DNA of 64,000 bases from Pedosphaera parvula Ellin514 (GTDB lineage: Bacteria; Verrucomicrobiota; Verrucomicrobiia; Limisphaerales; Pedosphaeraceae), in assembly GCF_000172555.1 (NCBI RefSeq), contig NZ_ABOX02000008.1:1-64000 (forward strand). The letters are read 5' to 3'. Shown here piece after piece: positions 9,418 through 16,901 of this stretch. Position numbers and translations under genes: made by a program. The first letter of the stretch is position 1, and every line of letters begins with the position of its first letter. The notes below the pieces were generated by a model, which saw nothing but the letters and a program-made list of their open reading frames with translations, was not told where the DNA came from and searched no databases.

Positions 9418-9813
9418 TCAGGAATCTCTTTTGTGAAGTGCTTTCGCCAGGTCCGCGAGGAAACGAGTGTGTTGCTCCTGCTGCCGGCGGGGAGATAAAA
9501 AGAGGACGACGCATTTTACCGGCTGGTTGTCCGGAGCATTATAATCAATCCCCTGCTTCGACTGACCGCAAACCGCAACCACGTCATCCACCAGATCGCT
9601 CAAGGCGTGGGGCAGGCCGATGCCGAAACCAATTCCCGTGCTCATCGCGATCTCCCGCTCCTTTACCGCTGCAGTAAGGACCTCGCGATGCTCAGGCTTT
9701 ATCTGGTTCGTAACCACGAGATGACTGATCAACTCATCGATGACCTCCCATCGATTCGCCGCCTGCAAATCCGGCAGGAACTTATCCGGTCCAAAAAAAT
9801 CGCGCAGGTTCAT
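9418..9813 (-). CDS. Second PTS EIIA-type protein, C-terminally short
   Basis: 131 residues, closely similar to the EIIA protein at 8650-9114 along its whole length: the starts match (MNLRDFFGPDKFLPDLQ against MNLGDILGSDNILPDLQ) and the active-site segment is STGIGFGIGLPHAL. It stops after ALHKRDS, about 22 residues before the end of its paralogue, so the last helix is missing. The phospho-His is kept. It is 17 bp downstream of the membrane HExxH gene and may be co-transcribed with it. Loss of the last helix may affect folding or partner binding. Confidence 0.78.
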   Translation of the reverse strand: MNLRDFFGPDKFLPDLQAANRWEVIDELISHLVVTNQIKPEHREVLTAAVKEREIAMSTGIGFGIGLPHALSDLVDDVVAVCGQSKQGIDYNAPDNQPVKCVVLFLSPRRQQEQHTRFLADLAKALHKRDS

Positions 9814-9829
9814 AAGTTGATCGAGCTTA

Positions 9830-10483
9830 TTACACCATGCCTTTTAATCGTAAAAGCACCTCCCAGGTGCTTTTACCCCACCAGCCGAAGGCAGTAATCA
9901 AGTCCACCTTCGCCGCCAACAATGGCAATCCCACCAGCAGGATGCTGATATTTCCGAGAAAGATAATCACGCTGGAAAACAGGTAACCTTGCGAGGTGAT
10001 GTCGGACTGCTCGGTCTTAAGGATGTGCCAGGTCAGGGTGAGATGAAAGGCATACGCCGACCCGAGCAGCAGGTGAAACCAGAGAAGATAAGGTTTCCAA
10101 TTCCAGATGAGATGCCCGATGCCAAAAAACAGCACCACGAGCGCGACGTATAGAGGAAAGAAATAAGGGGCCAGGCAGATCAAAAAGTTGGTTTTGGTCA
10201 CCACGACATGCCCGCCATTGGACGATGCCTTGAACTTTTTTACCTTTCCGCCAAACAACCATGCCCACAGCGCATGAGTCAATTCATGGCCAAACACATA
10301 GACCAGCATCGGCTTGGGCAAGAGCAGGTAGATCACCACCCAACAACCGACCCCGGCTGTAAAGGCGATCCAGAAATTCGTAGCGTGCCCACTGGCACGG
10401 AGCACCATCCAAAGCGCCTGCCCCGCGCCGTAACAGAGCGGCAACAGCAGAATCGCGAGGATGAATTTAACCCATTTGGGCAT
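9830..10483 (-). CDS. Membrane protein with HExxH motif (M50-like metalloprotease fold, tentative)
   Basis: 217 residues with about five hydrophobic segments and the motif GHELTHALWAWLFGG (about residues 65-79), where HELTH fits the zinc-binding HExxH of membrane metalloproteases. The segment after it (SNGGHVVVTKTNFLICLAPYFFPLY) resembles the pattern of M50-like proteins, in which a later Asn/Asp or Pro completes the site. It lies directly upstream of the short EIIA gene. The substrate is unknown; a regulated intramembrane proteolysis role is possible but not shown. Confidence 0.65.
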   Translation of the reverse strand: MPKWVKFILAILLLPLCYGAGQALWMVLRASGHATNFWIAFTAGVGCWVVIYLLLPKPMLVYVFGHELTHALWAWLFGGKVKKFKASSNGGHVVVTKTNFLICLAPYFFPLYVALVVLFFGIGHLIWNWKPYLLWFHLLLGSAYAFHLTLTWHILKTEQSDITSQGYLFSSVIIFLGNISILLVGLPLLAAKVDLITAFGWWGKSTWEVLLRLKGMV

Positions 10484-10524
10484 GGTGAATGTTATAAAGG
10501 GCGGACGCTCCGGGTGGAACCAGA

Positions 10525-10545
10525 AACTTTGAACTTTGAACTTTG
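10525..10545. repeat. Three tandem copies of AACTTTG
   Basis: A 7-bp unit repeated three times just upstream of pyrE. Its position between divergent genes could affect promoter spacing; otherwise nothing is known. Confidence 0.7.
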
Positions 10546-10568
10546 AACGGGGAACTTAGAATCACGGC

Positions 10569-11135
10569 ATGACAGAACAGGAAGTCTTGCAGGTTTTTCG
10601 GGATACCGGTGCATTATTGGAAGGACATTTTGTCCTGCGCAGCGGATTGCACAGCCGGCAGTTCTTTCAGTGTGCCTTGGCGCTGCAACAGATGCCGACG
10701 GTGGAAAGACTCGGGGCAGCCCTGGCAGCCAAGGTGAAACATTTGGGTGCAGTGACAGTCATCTCGCCTGCGATGGGTGGACTGGTGCTAGGGCAGGAAG
10801 TGGCTCGGCAGTTAAAGACCCGGTTTATCTTTGTTGAAAAGGAAGAAGGCAAGCTGGTGCTGCGTCGCGGGTTCAAGATTGCACCGGGAGAAAAGATTCT
10901 GGTGGTGGAAGATGTCGTGACCAAAGGCGGTCGCGTGCAGGAAACCATTGATATTGTCCGGGCACATCAAGGTGAAGTGGTGGGCGCAGCAATGGCGGTG
11001 GACCGCTCCAATGGCGTGGTGAACGTGGGGGTGCCGAGGTTCAGTCTGCTGGCGTTGCAGGTGGAGGCTTTTCCAGCAGACAAGTTGCCGCCTGATCTGG
11101 TCGGAACGCCTGCCGTGAAGCCGGGAAGTAAATAA
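10569..11135 (+). CDS. pyrE: Orotate phosphoribosyltransferase
   Basis: 188 residues. It catalyses orotate + PRPP to orotidine 5'-phosphate in pyrimidine synthesis. The PRPP-binding motif is visible as ILVVEDVVTKGGR (about residues 114-126). The N-terminal GALLEGHFVLRSGLHSRQFFQCA is typical of the bacterial short-type enzyme, as is the flexible-loop Lys/Arg region (EKEEGKLVLRRGFKI). Length is slightly below the usual 200-215 residues, in line with the compact subgroup. No other pyr gene is adjacent. Confidence 0.95.
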   Translation: MTEQEVLQVFRDTGALLEGHFVLRSGLHSRQFFQCALALQQMPTVERLGAALAAKVKHLGAVTVISPAMGGLVLGQEVARQLKTRFIFVEKEEGKLVLRRGFKIAPGEKILVVEDVVTKGGRVQETIDIVRAHQGEVVGAAMAVDRSNGVVNVGVPRFSLLALQVEAFPADKLPPDLVGTPAVKPGSK

Positions 11136-11215
11136 AATATTCCTCGATTTCTAGCCAGGGTGATCTAAGCAGCGCACATCAAAATGTGCTTTGGCATGAT
11201 GCTGGCTTTCACATA

Positions 11216-11569
11216 TCAGCTCTGATACCTGCCATTTCGGTGCTTTATCACTTTTACTCTCTTGTTTTCCTTATCGTAAATCAGATCATGCTCCCACCAG
11301 GTTCCGTTTAAAGGGATTTCAATCTGGACGGCGTGTTGCCCAGTGCCGTCTTCGAAGAAATTGATAATCCCAACAAACTTTCTCTCTTCGGGTGGCAGCT
11401 TTTGGATGTAGTCATGATAATCATCCAAAACCGTTTTGTTGGAGCGGAAAGGATTCCGGCTGAAGCAGTAATTCCAGCCTTGCAATGGATTGGGATCAGG
11501 CCTTGAGGCCGCACATCCTGAGATAATCACTGCCAAAAAAATACAAAATGCTAGTCGAGTAGTATTCAT
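11216..11569 (-). CDS. Small lipoprotein, member 3 of a tandem family
   Basis: 117 residues with a lipoprotein signal peptide (LAFCIFLAVIISGC, lipobox ISGC). The mature part contains YIQKLPPEERKF, then FFEDGTGQHAVQIEIPLNGTWWEHDLIYD and a basic C-terminus. Two further copies of the same gene lie immediately upstream (11578-11928 and 11937-12352) with only 8-bp gaps, forming a tandem run on the minus strand. Family and function are not recognised. Confidence 0.75.
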   Translation of the reverse strand: MNTTRLAFCIFLAVIISGCAASRPDPNPLQGWNYCFSRNPFRSNKTVLDDYHDYIQKLPPEERKFVGIINFFEDGTGQHAVQIEIPLNGTWWEHDLIYDKENKRVKVIKHRNGRYQS

Positions 11570-11577
11570 ATGGCGTT

Positions 11578-11928
11578 TCAGGAGGCATACCCACCACTCG
11601 CATGCTTTATCACCCTTATTCTCTTGTTTTCCTGATCATAAATAAGGAAATGCTCCCACCAGGTTCCGTTTAATGGGATTTTTATTTGGACGGCATGTTG
11701 ACCAGTAAAGTTTTTGAAGAACCAAATGTCGTAATGAGTTACCAAACGACTTTCTTCTGGTGGAAGTTTTTCGATGTAGGCCCAGTAATCCTTTGCAATC
11801 ACCACGTTAGGCTCCTCACTCAGGCAAGGGTGCCACCCAGCCAATGGATCGGTATCATGCCTTGGGGCAACGCATCCGGAGATAAGTAGTGCCAAAAAAA
11901 TGCAAAATGCGAATCGAGTGATAATCAT
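11578..11928 (-). CDS. Small lipoprotein, member 2 of a tandem family
   Basis: 116 residues, lipobox ISGC after a 19-residue leader. It shares the blocks YIEKLPPEE, FTGQHAVQIKIPLNGTWWEHFLIYD and KHASGGY with the gene downstream (11216-11569). Closest similarity is at the signal peptide and the C-terminal half, while the linker between differs. This pattern fits tandem duplication followed by divergence. Probably an envelope protein of unknown role. Confidence 0.75.
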   Translation of the reverse strand: MIITRFAFCIFLALLISGCVAPRHDTDPLAGWHPCLSEEPNVVIAKDYWAYIEKLPPEESRLVTHYDIWFFKNFTGQHAVQIKIPLNGTWWEHFLIYDQENKRIRVIKHASGGYAS

Positions 11929-11936
11929 ATTGTGCT

Positions 11937-12352
11937 TCAGCAGGCATACCTACCGCTTGCAAATTTTACCACTCTTGTCCTCTGGTTGGCGCTATCGTAA
12001 AAGATGACATAATTCCAATAAGTCCCATCCAGTGGTATATGAATCTTCACAGCGTGCTGACCAGTTCCGTCCTCTAAGAAGGATATATTATCGATCCCAG
12101 TAACTCTCGCTATGATCTCCAAAACCCAAAAGGATCCTTACGAATTGGCAGTTTCTGAATGAACGCTTGATAGTCGTCAGTGATCAATTTAGGAACGAAG
12201 GGCTGATCTCCTCCAGAGAAGGTCGATCCATTGCGATTTGTCGAGGCTAATTCCTTCCAACCTATCAAGGGATCAAGTGTTGTTTTCGTCGTTGTGCAGC
12301 CAACAACCAACACAAGCGTTGCAAACAAAATACACAATGTGAGGCGATTCAT
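11937..12352 (-). pseudogene. Small lipoprotein, member 1 of the tandem family, frameshifted
   Basis: The first gene in the tandem run. From ATG 12352 the frame encodes a lipoprotein leader (lipobox VVGC) and the family block AFIQKLP, then hits a stop at about 12110. The remaining family sequence (SFLEDGTGQHAVKIHIPLDG to the end) continues in another frame down to 11937. The combined length is one base short of a whole number of codons. The break lies within a GGGTTTTGG tract at about 12115-12125, a typical site for single-base loss or a base-calling error. Confidence 0.7.
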
Positions 12353-12456
12353 ATCCTGCAGCCATTTAATCGTGTTCGAATTCTTTTTGAAAGCACTCAT
12401 TGCCACCTGTGCCCCTCAAGCGGAGCATGTGGGTGAGAATACCGTCTAATCCGCAT

Positions 12457-13230
12457 ATGAGACATTTGTCTTCTTGGGTAGCTGCTCTGGTTTTCCTGGT
12501 AGCAGGCATTCCAGCAGGTGCCGCTGTTCAAGGCTCCAATCGACTCTCGATCGATCTAACGAAACTCGAAGAGGCACAAAGCAAAGCTGACTGGTTTCCA
12601 AAACTGAAAGTGACTCCTGAAGGACTCGGATTTGATGGACCAGCATCTGAGACAGTGGATGGCTGGCTTCAAACCAAGCCGATGGGAGTGGGCCTCTCCT
12701 GGCGGCCACCGACTTCTGTCCGCCTTAACGTGGTCATAAAGCCCGAAGCAAAGTCCATCAAACTGGATAACGGCCAAACCTTCACGCCCTTTGCTGGACG
12801 GGTCTTCGCGCGGTATAGTGCGGACTTTGAGCATTGGTCTTCCTGGCAGGCGTTGAAACAGGACTCTTCAGCGAGCACTAATTCAAGCGAACGCATCTTT
12901 AGTGGCGATCTGACAGTGCCACAACGCGATCGGCAGTCCTATTCCGCCCATCTTTCAGATTATTCCAGGTTGGACGTGCCTTGGGGTAGTGATGAGGAAG
13001 CAGCGGTGAAATGGATTGTTCAGACTGATCCCAAGTTCTTCGAGCACAACCTTCCATTCATTGGTTACGTGGAATTCATGTTTGAGGCACCATTTCAAGG
13101 TAGTCGTCGCATCACCTCCTTTGATGCAACCATTGATTACGTGGTAGGTGGCTTTCATCAGATACCAAAGGACAAAACCGTCAAAGAACAGGAACGGGAT
13201 ACGATTCCGTGGAGATATAAAGCTCCATGA
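12457..13230 (+). CDS. Secreted protein of unknown function
   Basis: 257 residues from ATG 12457, chosen because a signal peptide starts there (RHLSSWVAALVFLVAGIPAGAA). The mature part is mixed beta-type sequence with segments such as LNVVIKPEAKSIKLDNGQTF and FARYSADFEHWSSWQ, followed by a C-terminal part ending IPWRYKAP. I do not recognise the family. It is divergent from the lipoprotein array and convergent with the DUF1080 gene, so it is probably a single-gene unit. Confidence 0.7.
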   Translation: MRHLSSWVAALVFLVAGIPAGAAVQGSNRLSIDLTKLEEAQSKADWFPKLKVTPEGLGFDGPASETVDGWLQTKPMGVGLSWRPPTSVRLNVVIKPEAKSIKLDNGQTFTPFAGRVFARYSADFEHWSSWQALKQDSSASTNSSERIFSGDLTVPQRDRQSYSAHLSDYSRLDVPWGSDEEAAVKWIVQTDPKFFEHNLPFIGYVEFMFEAPFQGSRRITSFDATIDYVVGGFHQIPKDKTVKEQERDTIPWRYKAP

Positions 13231-13266
13231 TTCTAACGAACAGAATTGGATGTGCCTGGAACTGGC

Positions 13267-13968
13267 TCACTTCTTCATTTCCGGGACGATTTCCTTGATG
13301 CGTATATTCCGAAACTCAAAGTAATCGCCGTGCCCCATGAAACCTATGTGCCCACGCAGATGATGTGCTCCGGCATGTGACTTAAATCCTTCTTCGTATT
13401 GCGGATCGGTAAGGTCCGCGTCGACAATCACCTTGCCGTTGAGCACTACTTTGTAGTGTTGGCCGATGCAGGTGATTTCTTCGGTGTTCCATTCATCGAT
13501 CTTTGGTGCACCATCATGGGCGGGAACGATGCCATAGACGGAGCCGTTGTATTGGTAAGGCTTGAGGTGTTCGTGTTTCGGCGCCTTGTCGTCGAGCATC
13601 TGGATTTCCACGCCGGAATCCATCTTATTGGTGCTCAGCAGCGTGGTGCGAACGAGGACGCCGTTGTTGCCGCCTGCTTCCAATTTGTAATCCAATCGCA
13701 GCACGAAATCCGAGTATTCCCCGGCGGACATCAATACTCCCCAGGTGTTGGAGGGGCAGATGATGATGTTATTCGCTGCCAGGTAATGACCGGGAGCTTT
13801 GATTCTTGGAACGTAACTCCAGCCTTGCAACGTTTTGCCATCGAATAAGGAGGTAAAGCCAGCTTCTGGCTCGGCTGCGTGGAGATCTTGGGAAAAATAA
13901 GAGAGCGTGAGCGCGGCAAACAGCAATCCCGAAACCATTCGGAAAGCAGTTTTATAATTTGAAAGCAT
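13267..13968 (-). CDS. Secreted DUF1080 (3-keto-disaccharide hydrolase-like) protein
   Basis: 233 residues with a signal peptide ending near LHAAEPEAG, then a LamG-type jelly-roll domain. Motifs of the DUF1080 family are visible: FTSLFDGKTLQGWS at the start, GEYSDFVLRLDYKLEAGGNNGV, SGVEIQMLDD, NGSVYG, NEWNTEEI-like and HIGFMGHGDYFEFRNIRIKEI at the end. Such proteins are frequent in Verrucomicrobia and Planctomycetes and are linked to polysaccharide or keto-sugar breakdown. The actual substrate cannot be inferred here. Confidence 0.9.
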   Translation of the reverse strand: MLSNYKTAFRMVSGLLFAALTLSYFSQDLHAAEPEAGFTSLFDGKTLQGWSYVPRIKAPGHYLAANNIIICPSNTWGVLMSAGEYSDFVLRLDYKLEAGGNNGVLVRTTLLSTNKMDSGVEIQMLDDKAPKHEHLKPYQYNGSVYGIVPAHDGAPKIDEWNTEEITCIGQHYKVVLNGKVIVDADLTDPQYEEGFKSHAGAHHLRGHIGFMGHGDYFEFRNIRIKEIVPEMKK

Positions 13969-14218
13969 GGCACGTCCGACGACTGAAATTTAGAACGTAT
14001 TCAGCAGCAACATCTTTTATTTGACCGGATATTACCGGGCAGTTCAAAACGGGTGTACGGGGTAAACTCCTTATAGCAGTGTCTTGGTTTGCAACAATAT
14101 TTGAATTAAGGGACTTCGAATTTTGAAGTTCCTTACCGGCCAAAGAAGCTGGCAATCAGCCTTGCCCGGTTGAGTTCGAACTTGGGTGCAAAACCCTAAT
14201 GAAAAGGAGTATTGTGTT

Positions 14219-14620
14219 ATGAAATTTGTTTCTAGCTTGGCGGGTTTGGTTGGGTTGGTACTTCTGGCAGGTTGCAGTTCTACTCATCAGCAGGCAGGTG
14301 GAGCTGCCGGGGCTGGTACTTCCTATGGCACCGGCACAGCCGGTACAACTTATAGCAGTGACATGGGAGGTATGCCTATCGAAACAACCACAATTTTTAC
14401 AGCCGGGCCTTATTCGACCACTGTTTATCCAGGAACTCCCGTAACTCCCGTTGCTCCGGCAACTCCTGCTTATTCAGCAGAGACGTCTTATGAGGGTCGC
14501 CCTGTTTATACGGAGCCTGTTTCCCCACAAAGGAACTGGCCAGACTATCGTCTCAACTCTGCCTACCGTGGATATGAAAATCATTCCGACGACTGGGCTT
14601 ACAAATATCGTGCTCCCTAA
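14219..14620 (+). CDS. Gly/Thr/Pro-rich small lipoprotein
   Basis: 133 residues from ATG 14219. AAAAGGAG lies about 9 bp upstream, which decides this start over one at 14186. A lipoprotein leader (LAGLVGLVLLAGC) is followed by a low-complexity Gly/Ala/Thr region, then a Thr-Pro repeat-like stretch and a C-terminus ending NHSDDWAYKYRAP. No known domain was recognised. A second small lipoprotein gene follows after 16 bp, so the two probably form a transcription unit. Confidence 0.78.
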   Translation: MKFVSSLAGLVGLVLLAGCSSTHQQAGGAAGAGTSYGTGTAGTTYSSDMGGMPIETTTIFTAGPYSTTVYPGTPVTPVAPATPAYSAETSYEGRPVYTEPVSPQRNWPDYRLNSAYRGYENHSDDWAYKYRAP

Positions 14621-14636
14621 ATGGAACCAATGAGCT

Positions 14637-14864
14637 ATGAAAACGATGAAATCCATCATGTTTTTGGGGTGTGCACTTGGGCTGCTGGCTGTGGCTGGCT
14701 GCGCGTCCGAATCTTACGATCAAGGCGGGTATGGAAATGATACCTATTATGGTTATGGTTCGGCTTCAAGGAACGGGCATTATTGGAATAATACCCCGGC
14801 CTATAGATATCCCTATAATTACCGGTACCCGTACAATTACAGCAGACCGCCATATAATTATTAA
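14637..14864 (+). CDS. Tyr/Pro/Asn-rich small lipoprotein
   Basis: 75 residues: signal peptide with lipobox VAGC, then a short mature part rich in Tyr, Asn, Gly and Pro. It ends with the near-repeat YRYPYNYRYPYNYSRPPYNY. Tyrosine makes up roughly a quarter of the mature protein. It lies 16 bp after the preceding lipoprotein gene. Such a tail could mediate surface adhesion or cross-linking, but this is speculative. Confidence 0.72.
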   Translation: MKTMKSIMFLGCALGLLAVAGCASESYDQGGYGNDTYYGYGSASRNGHYWNNTPAYRYPYNYRYPYNYSRPPYNY

Positions 14865-14950
14865 ACGCATCGGCGCGCCTCAGGTAAAAGGAATCTTTTC
14901 TGCGGCCTACTATTCACTGTGTGCCGAGTTGAACGGTATGCACCCGGTTT

Positions 14951-15388
14951 TCATTGGTCTGACTCGGGGGTCTGATTTAGGTCCAGCCAATAGTGCATGA
15001 ATAATGGAAGGTCTTGCTTGAGGTTTTGAAAATCGAGCGACTTCACCAAATAGGAGTTCGCGCCTATTTCATAGGCATGTTCGATATCAACAGCGGCCTC
15101 TGAGCAGGTGAGCATGATGACGGGGATGGACTTGAATTCGGGTTTGGATCGAATCCACCGGAGGAGCTCAAAGCCATTGGTGTCGGGCATTTTGATATCG
15201 AGCAAAATGATGGAAGGCAGCGGATGTTCATACCGATCAGCAAAGGGACCGGTACCCGAAAGGTATTCCATGGCCGCCGCTGCACTGGGAACGCTCTCCA
15301 GATTGCATTTCGTTTGAACATATTGTAAAGCCCGGTGAAGGAGGTAAGCATCATCTTCGCCGTCATCCACGGATAAGATAGTTTTCAT
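14951..15388 (-). CDS. Single-domain response regulator (Rcp1-like)
   Basis: 145 residues from ATG 15388 (MKTILSVDDGEDDAYLL), consisting only of a receiver domain. The acidic pocket is SVDDGEDDA, the phospho-acceptor Asp lies in SIILLDIKMPDTNGFELL, the conserved Thr in VIMLTCSE and Lys in YLVKSLDF. The domain belongs to the subclass with an insertion before the beta-3 Asp, common in regulators paired with phytochrome-like or hybrid kinases. No output domain and no adjacent kinase gene are seen, so it probably works in a phosphorelay encoded elsewhere. Confidence 0.92.
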   Translation of the reverse strand: MKTILSVDDGEDDAYLLHRALQYVQTKCNLESVPSAAAAMEYLSGTGPFADRYEHPLPSIILLDIKMPDTNGFELLRWIRSKPEFKSIPVIMLTCSEAAVDIEHAYEIGANSYLVKSLDFQNLKQDLPLFMHYWLDLNQTPESDQ

Positions 15389-15579
15389 GTACTGGGTGCC
15401 TCGGGTTTCCACAACCCTGTTCCGGTGAGCCAGAGATGTCAATATTCAAAAGCAGTCAGTTGAAACATTATCAAAGATGGATGGAAAGGGCGGTTGCTGG
15501 AAAAAGCTCGAAACCGGTCGCAACAAACGGAGGGCACGACAATCCGTGGTGAATAGATTGAGAAAAGGCTGGCCCGGGT

Positions 15580-16782
15580 TTATTGGTGTGGAGTGGCGGA
15601 GGATTGGGCCATTTTCTGCAACAAGCCCTGCAAGTCCTTCATGGCTTCGTTCAAGGCTCCGTTCAAGATCGGTTGATTCATCCCGCCGTTGTCATAATAA
15701 CTTTGAATCAATTTTATGCGGGCTTCGATAATTTTTTGGTCCTCGGGTGTCGGATTCTTTTGATTGGAAATGCCGTCCTGGTTTAGATCCTCGATAAAAT
15801 TGCGGCGGGCATCGACGGAGAGACTTTCATTGTGGACGGCGGCGTCGAAGAGTTGGTTGGCCTGAGGATTGTCACCCGCATAGTATAAACCAATACGAGC
15901 CAGGGTTTCCTTTTTTGCGGGATCGACGCGAGGATCATTGTAAGCCTGCATCGCGATGGGCAGAGACTGTTCACCAAGGGTTTGCTGAATATATCGCAAC
16001 GCAGAGCGGTCGATTTGCCCGTCAGGCGCAATGAGTTGAGCTTGAGACTGACTCACAAGTGACGCGTCATTGTACGTGGAGAGAACGCCGTAAAGAAAAT
16101 CGCGTTCATATTTGTCGTTCGAACCGCCAGCGACAGGATGAGTTAGCAGGTCACGAGCCACTGCCAGCGCTGTGTCACGATATTTGTCTGGAGCCATTTC
16201 CTGCAAGGTTTTGGCGAGCCAGGCGACTTCCATTCCGCTGCCGGTCGTTTGCAACATATCGGCAAGGAGCTTTTCAGCATCAGGACCACCGATCTGTTTG
16301 GCCGCATCAAACAGGCCAAAACGCAACGAGGGAGGCACCAGAAAATCGGTCGGCAGACGGGAATGCTTCATGCCCTTGCCACCGGCGAAATCGTACGGAA
16401 TATCCTTATTTTCAGCCAGGAATTCGCGAATGGCAGGAAGTGCGTTGGTACCGGCGGCAATGAGAGTCTCCAGATTGTAAATGGCAGCGCGAATGCCGCG
16501 AGGCGAGGTGCCAAGCCGGGGATCTTTGAGATTTGCAATGATCTCGCTGGGAGTCATCTGCCTGGCCGCAGGCTCAACCGGCATGGCAGAGGAGGCCAGC
16601 TTGACGGCCTGTTTGGGCTGGGACTGAAGGGCGGCTTCCAAGGCTGCTTTCTCTTTATCCCACGAAGCTTGTTGAGCGGCAAGCAACGTGGTGAATCGGG
16701 CTTCCTGATTTTTGACGGCAACCATCCAGGCGAGCGCACCACCGGCGGCGATGCTTAATAAAAAGATAGCGATTCGGTTCAT
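15580..16782 (-). CDS. Membrane-anchored, helical-repeat-like protein of unknown function
   Basis: 400 residues. The N-terminus (MNRIAIFLLSIAAGGALAWMVAV) is an uncleaved signal anchor followed by a short coiled-coil-type segment (ASWDKEKAALEAAL). The rest is all-helical, with HEAT-like pairs such as AAIYNLETLIAAGTNALPAIREFL and AEKLLADMLQTTGSGMEVAWLAKTL. It probably sits in the periplasm facing outward. No family was recognised. It stands alone on the minus strand, upstream of nothing obviously related. Confidence 0.7.
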   Translation of the reverse strand: MNRIAIFLLSIAAGGALAWMVAVKNQEARFTTLLAAQQASWDKEKAALEAALQSQPKQAVKLASSAMPVEPAARQMTPSEIIANLKDPRLGTSPRGIRAAIYNLETLIAAGTNALPAIREFLAENKDIPYDFAGGKGMKHSRLPTDFLVPPSLRFGLFDAAKQIGGPDAEKLLADMLQTTGSGMEVAWLAKTLQEMAPDKYRDTALAVARDLLTHPVAGGSNDKYERDFLYGVLSTYNDASLVSQSQAQLIAPDGQIDRSALRYIQQTLGEQSLPIAMQAYNDPRVDPAKKETLARIGLYYAGDNPQANQLFDAAVHNESLSVDARRNFIEDLNQDGISNQKNPTPEDQKIIEARIKLIQSYYDNGGMNQPILNGALNEAMKDLQGLLQKMAQSSATPHQ

Positions 16783-16901
16783 GTTCTGACTCCCGGTTTC
16801 TGCCTGCTCATTTCTAACTTATGTTCCAAATGCTGTTTGGGAACAATAATGATTTAAGCACACATTCATGAACCTGCAATGAAAGCAAAATTACAATTTA
16901 T

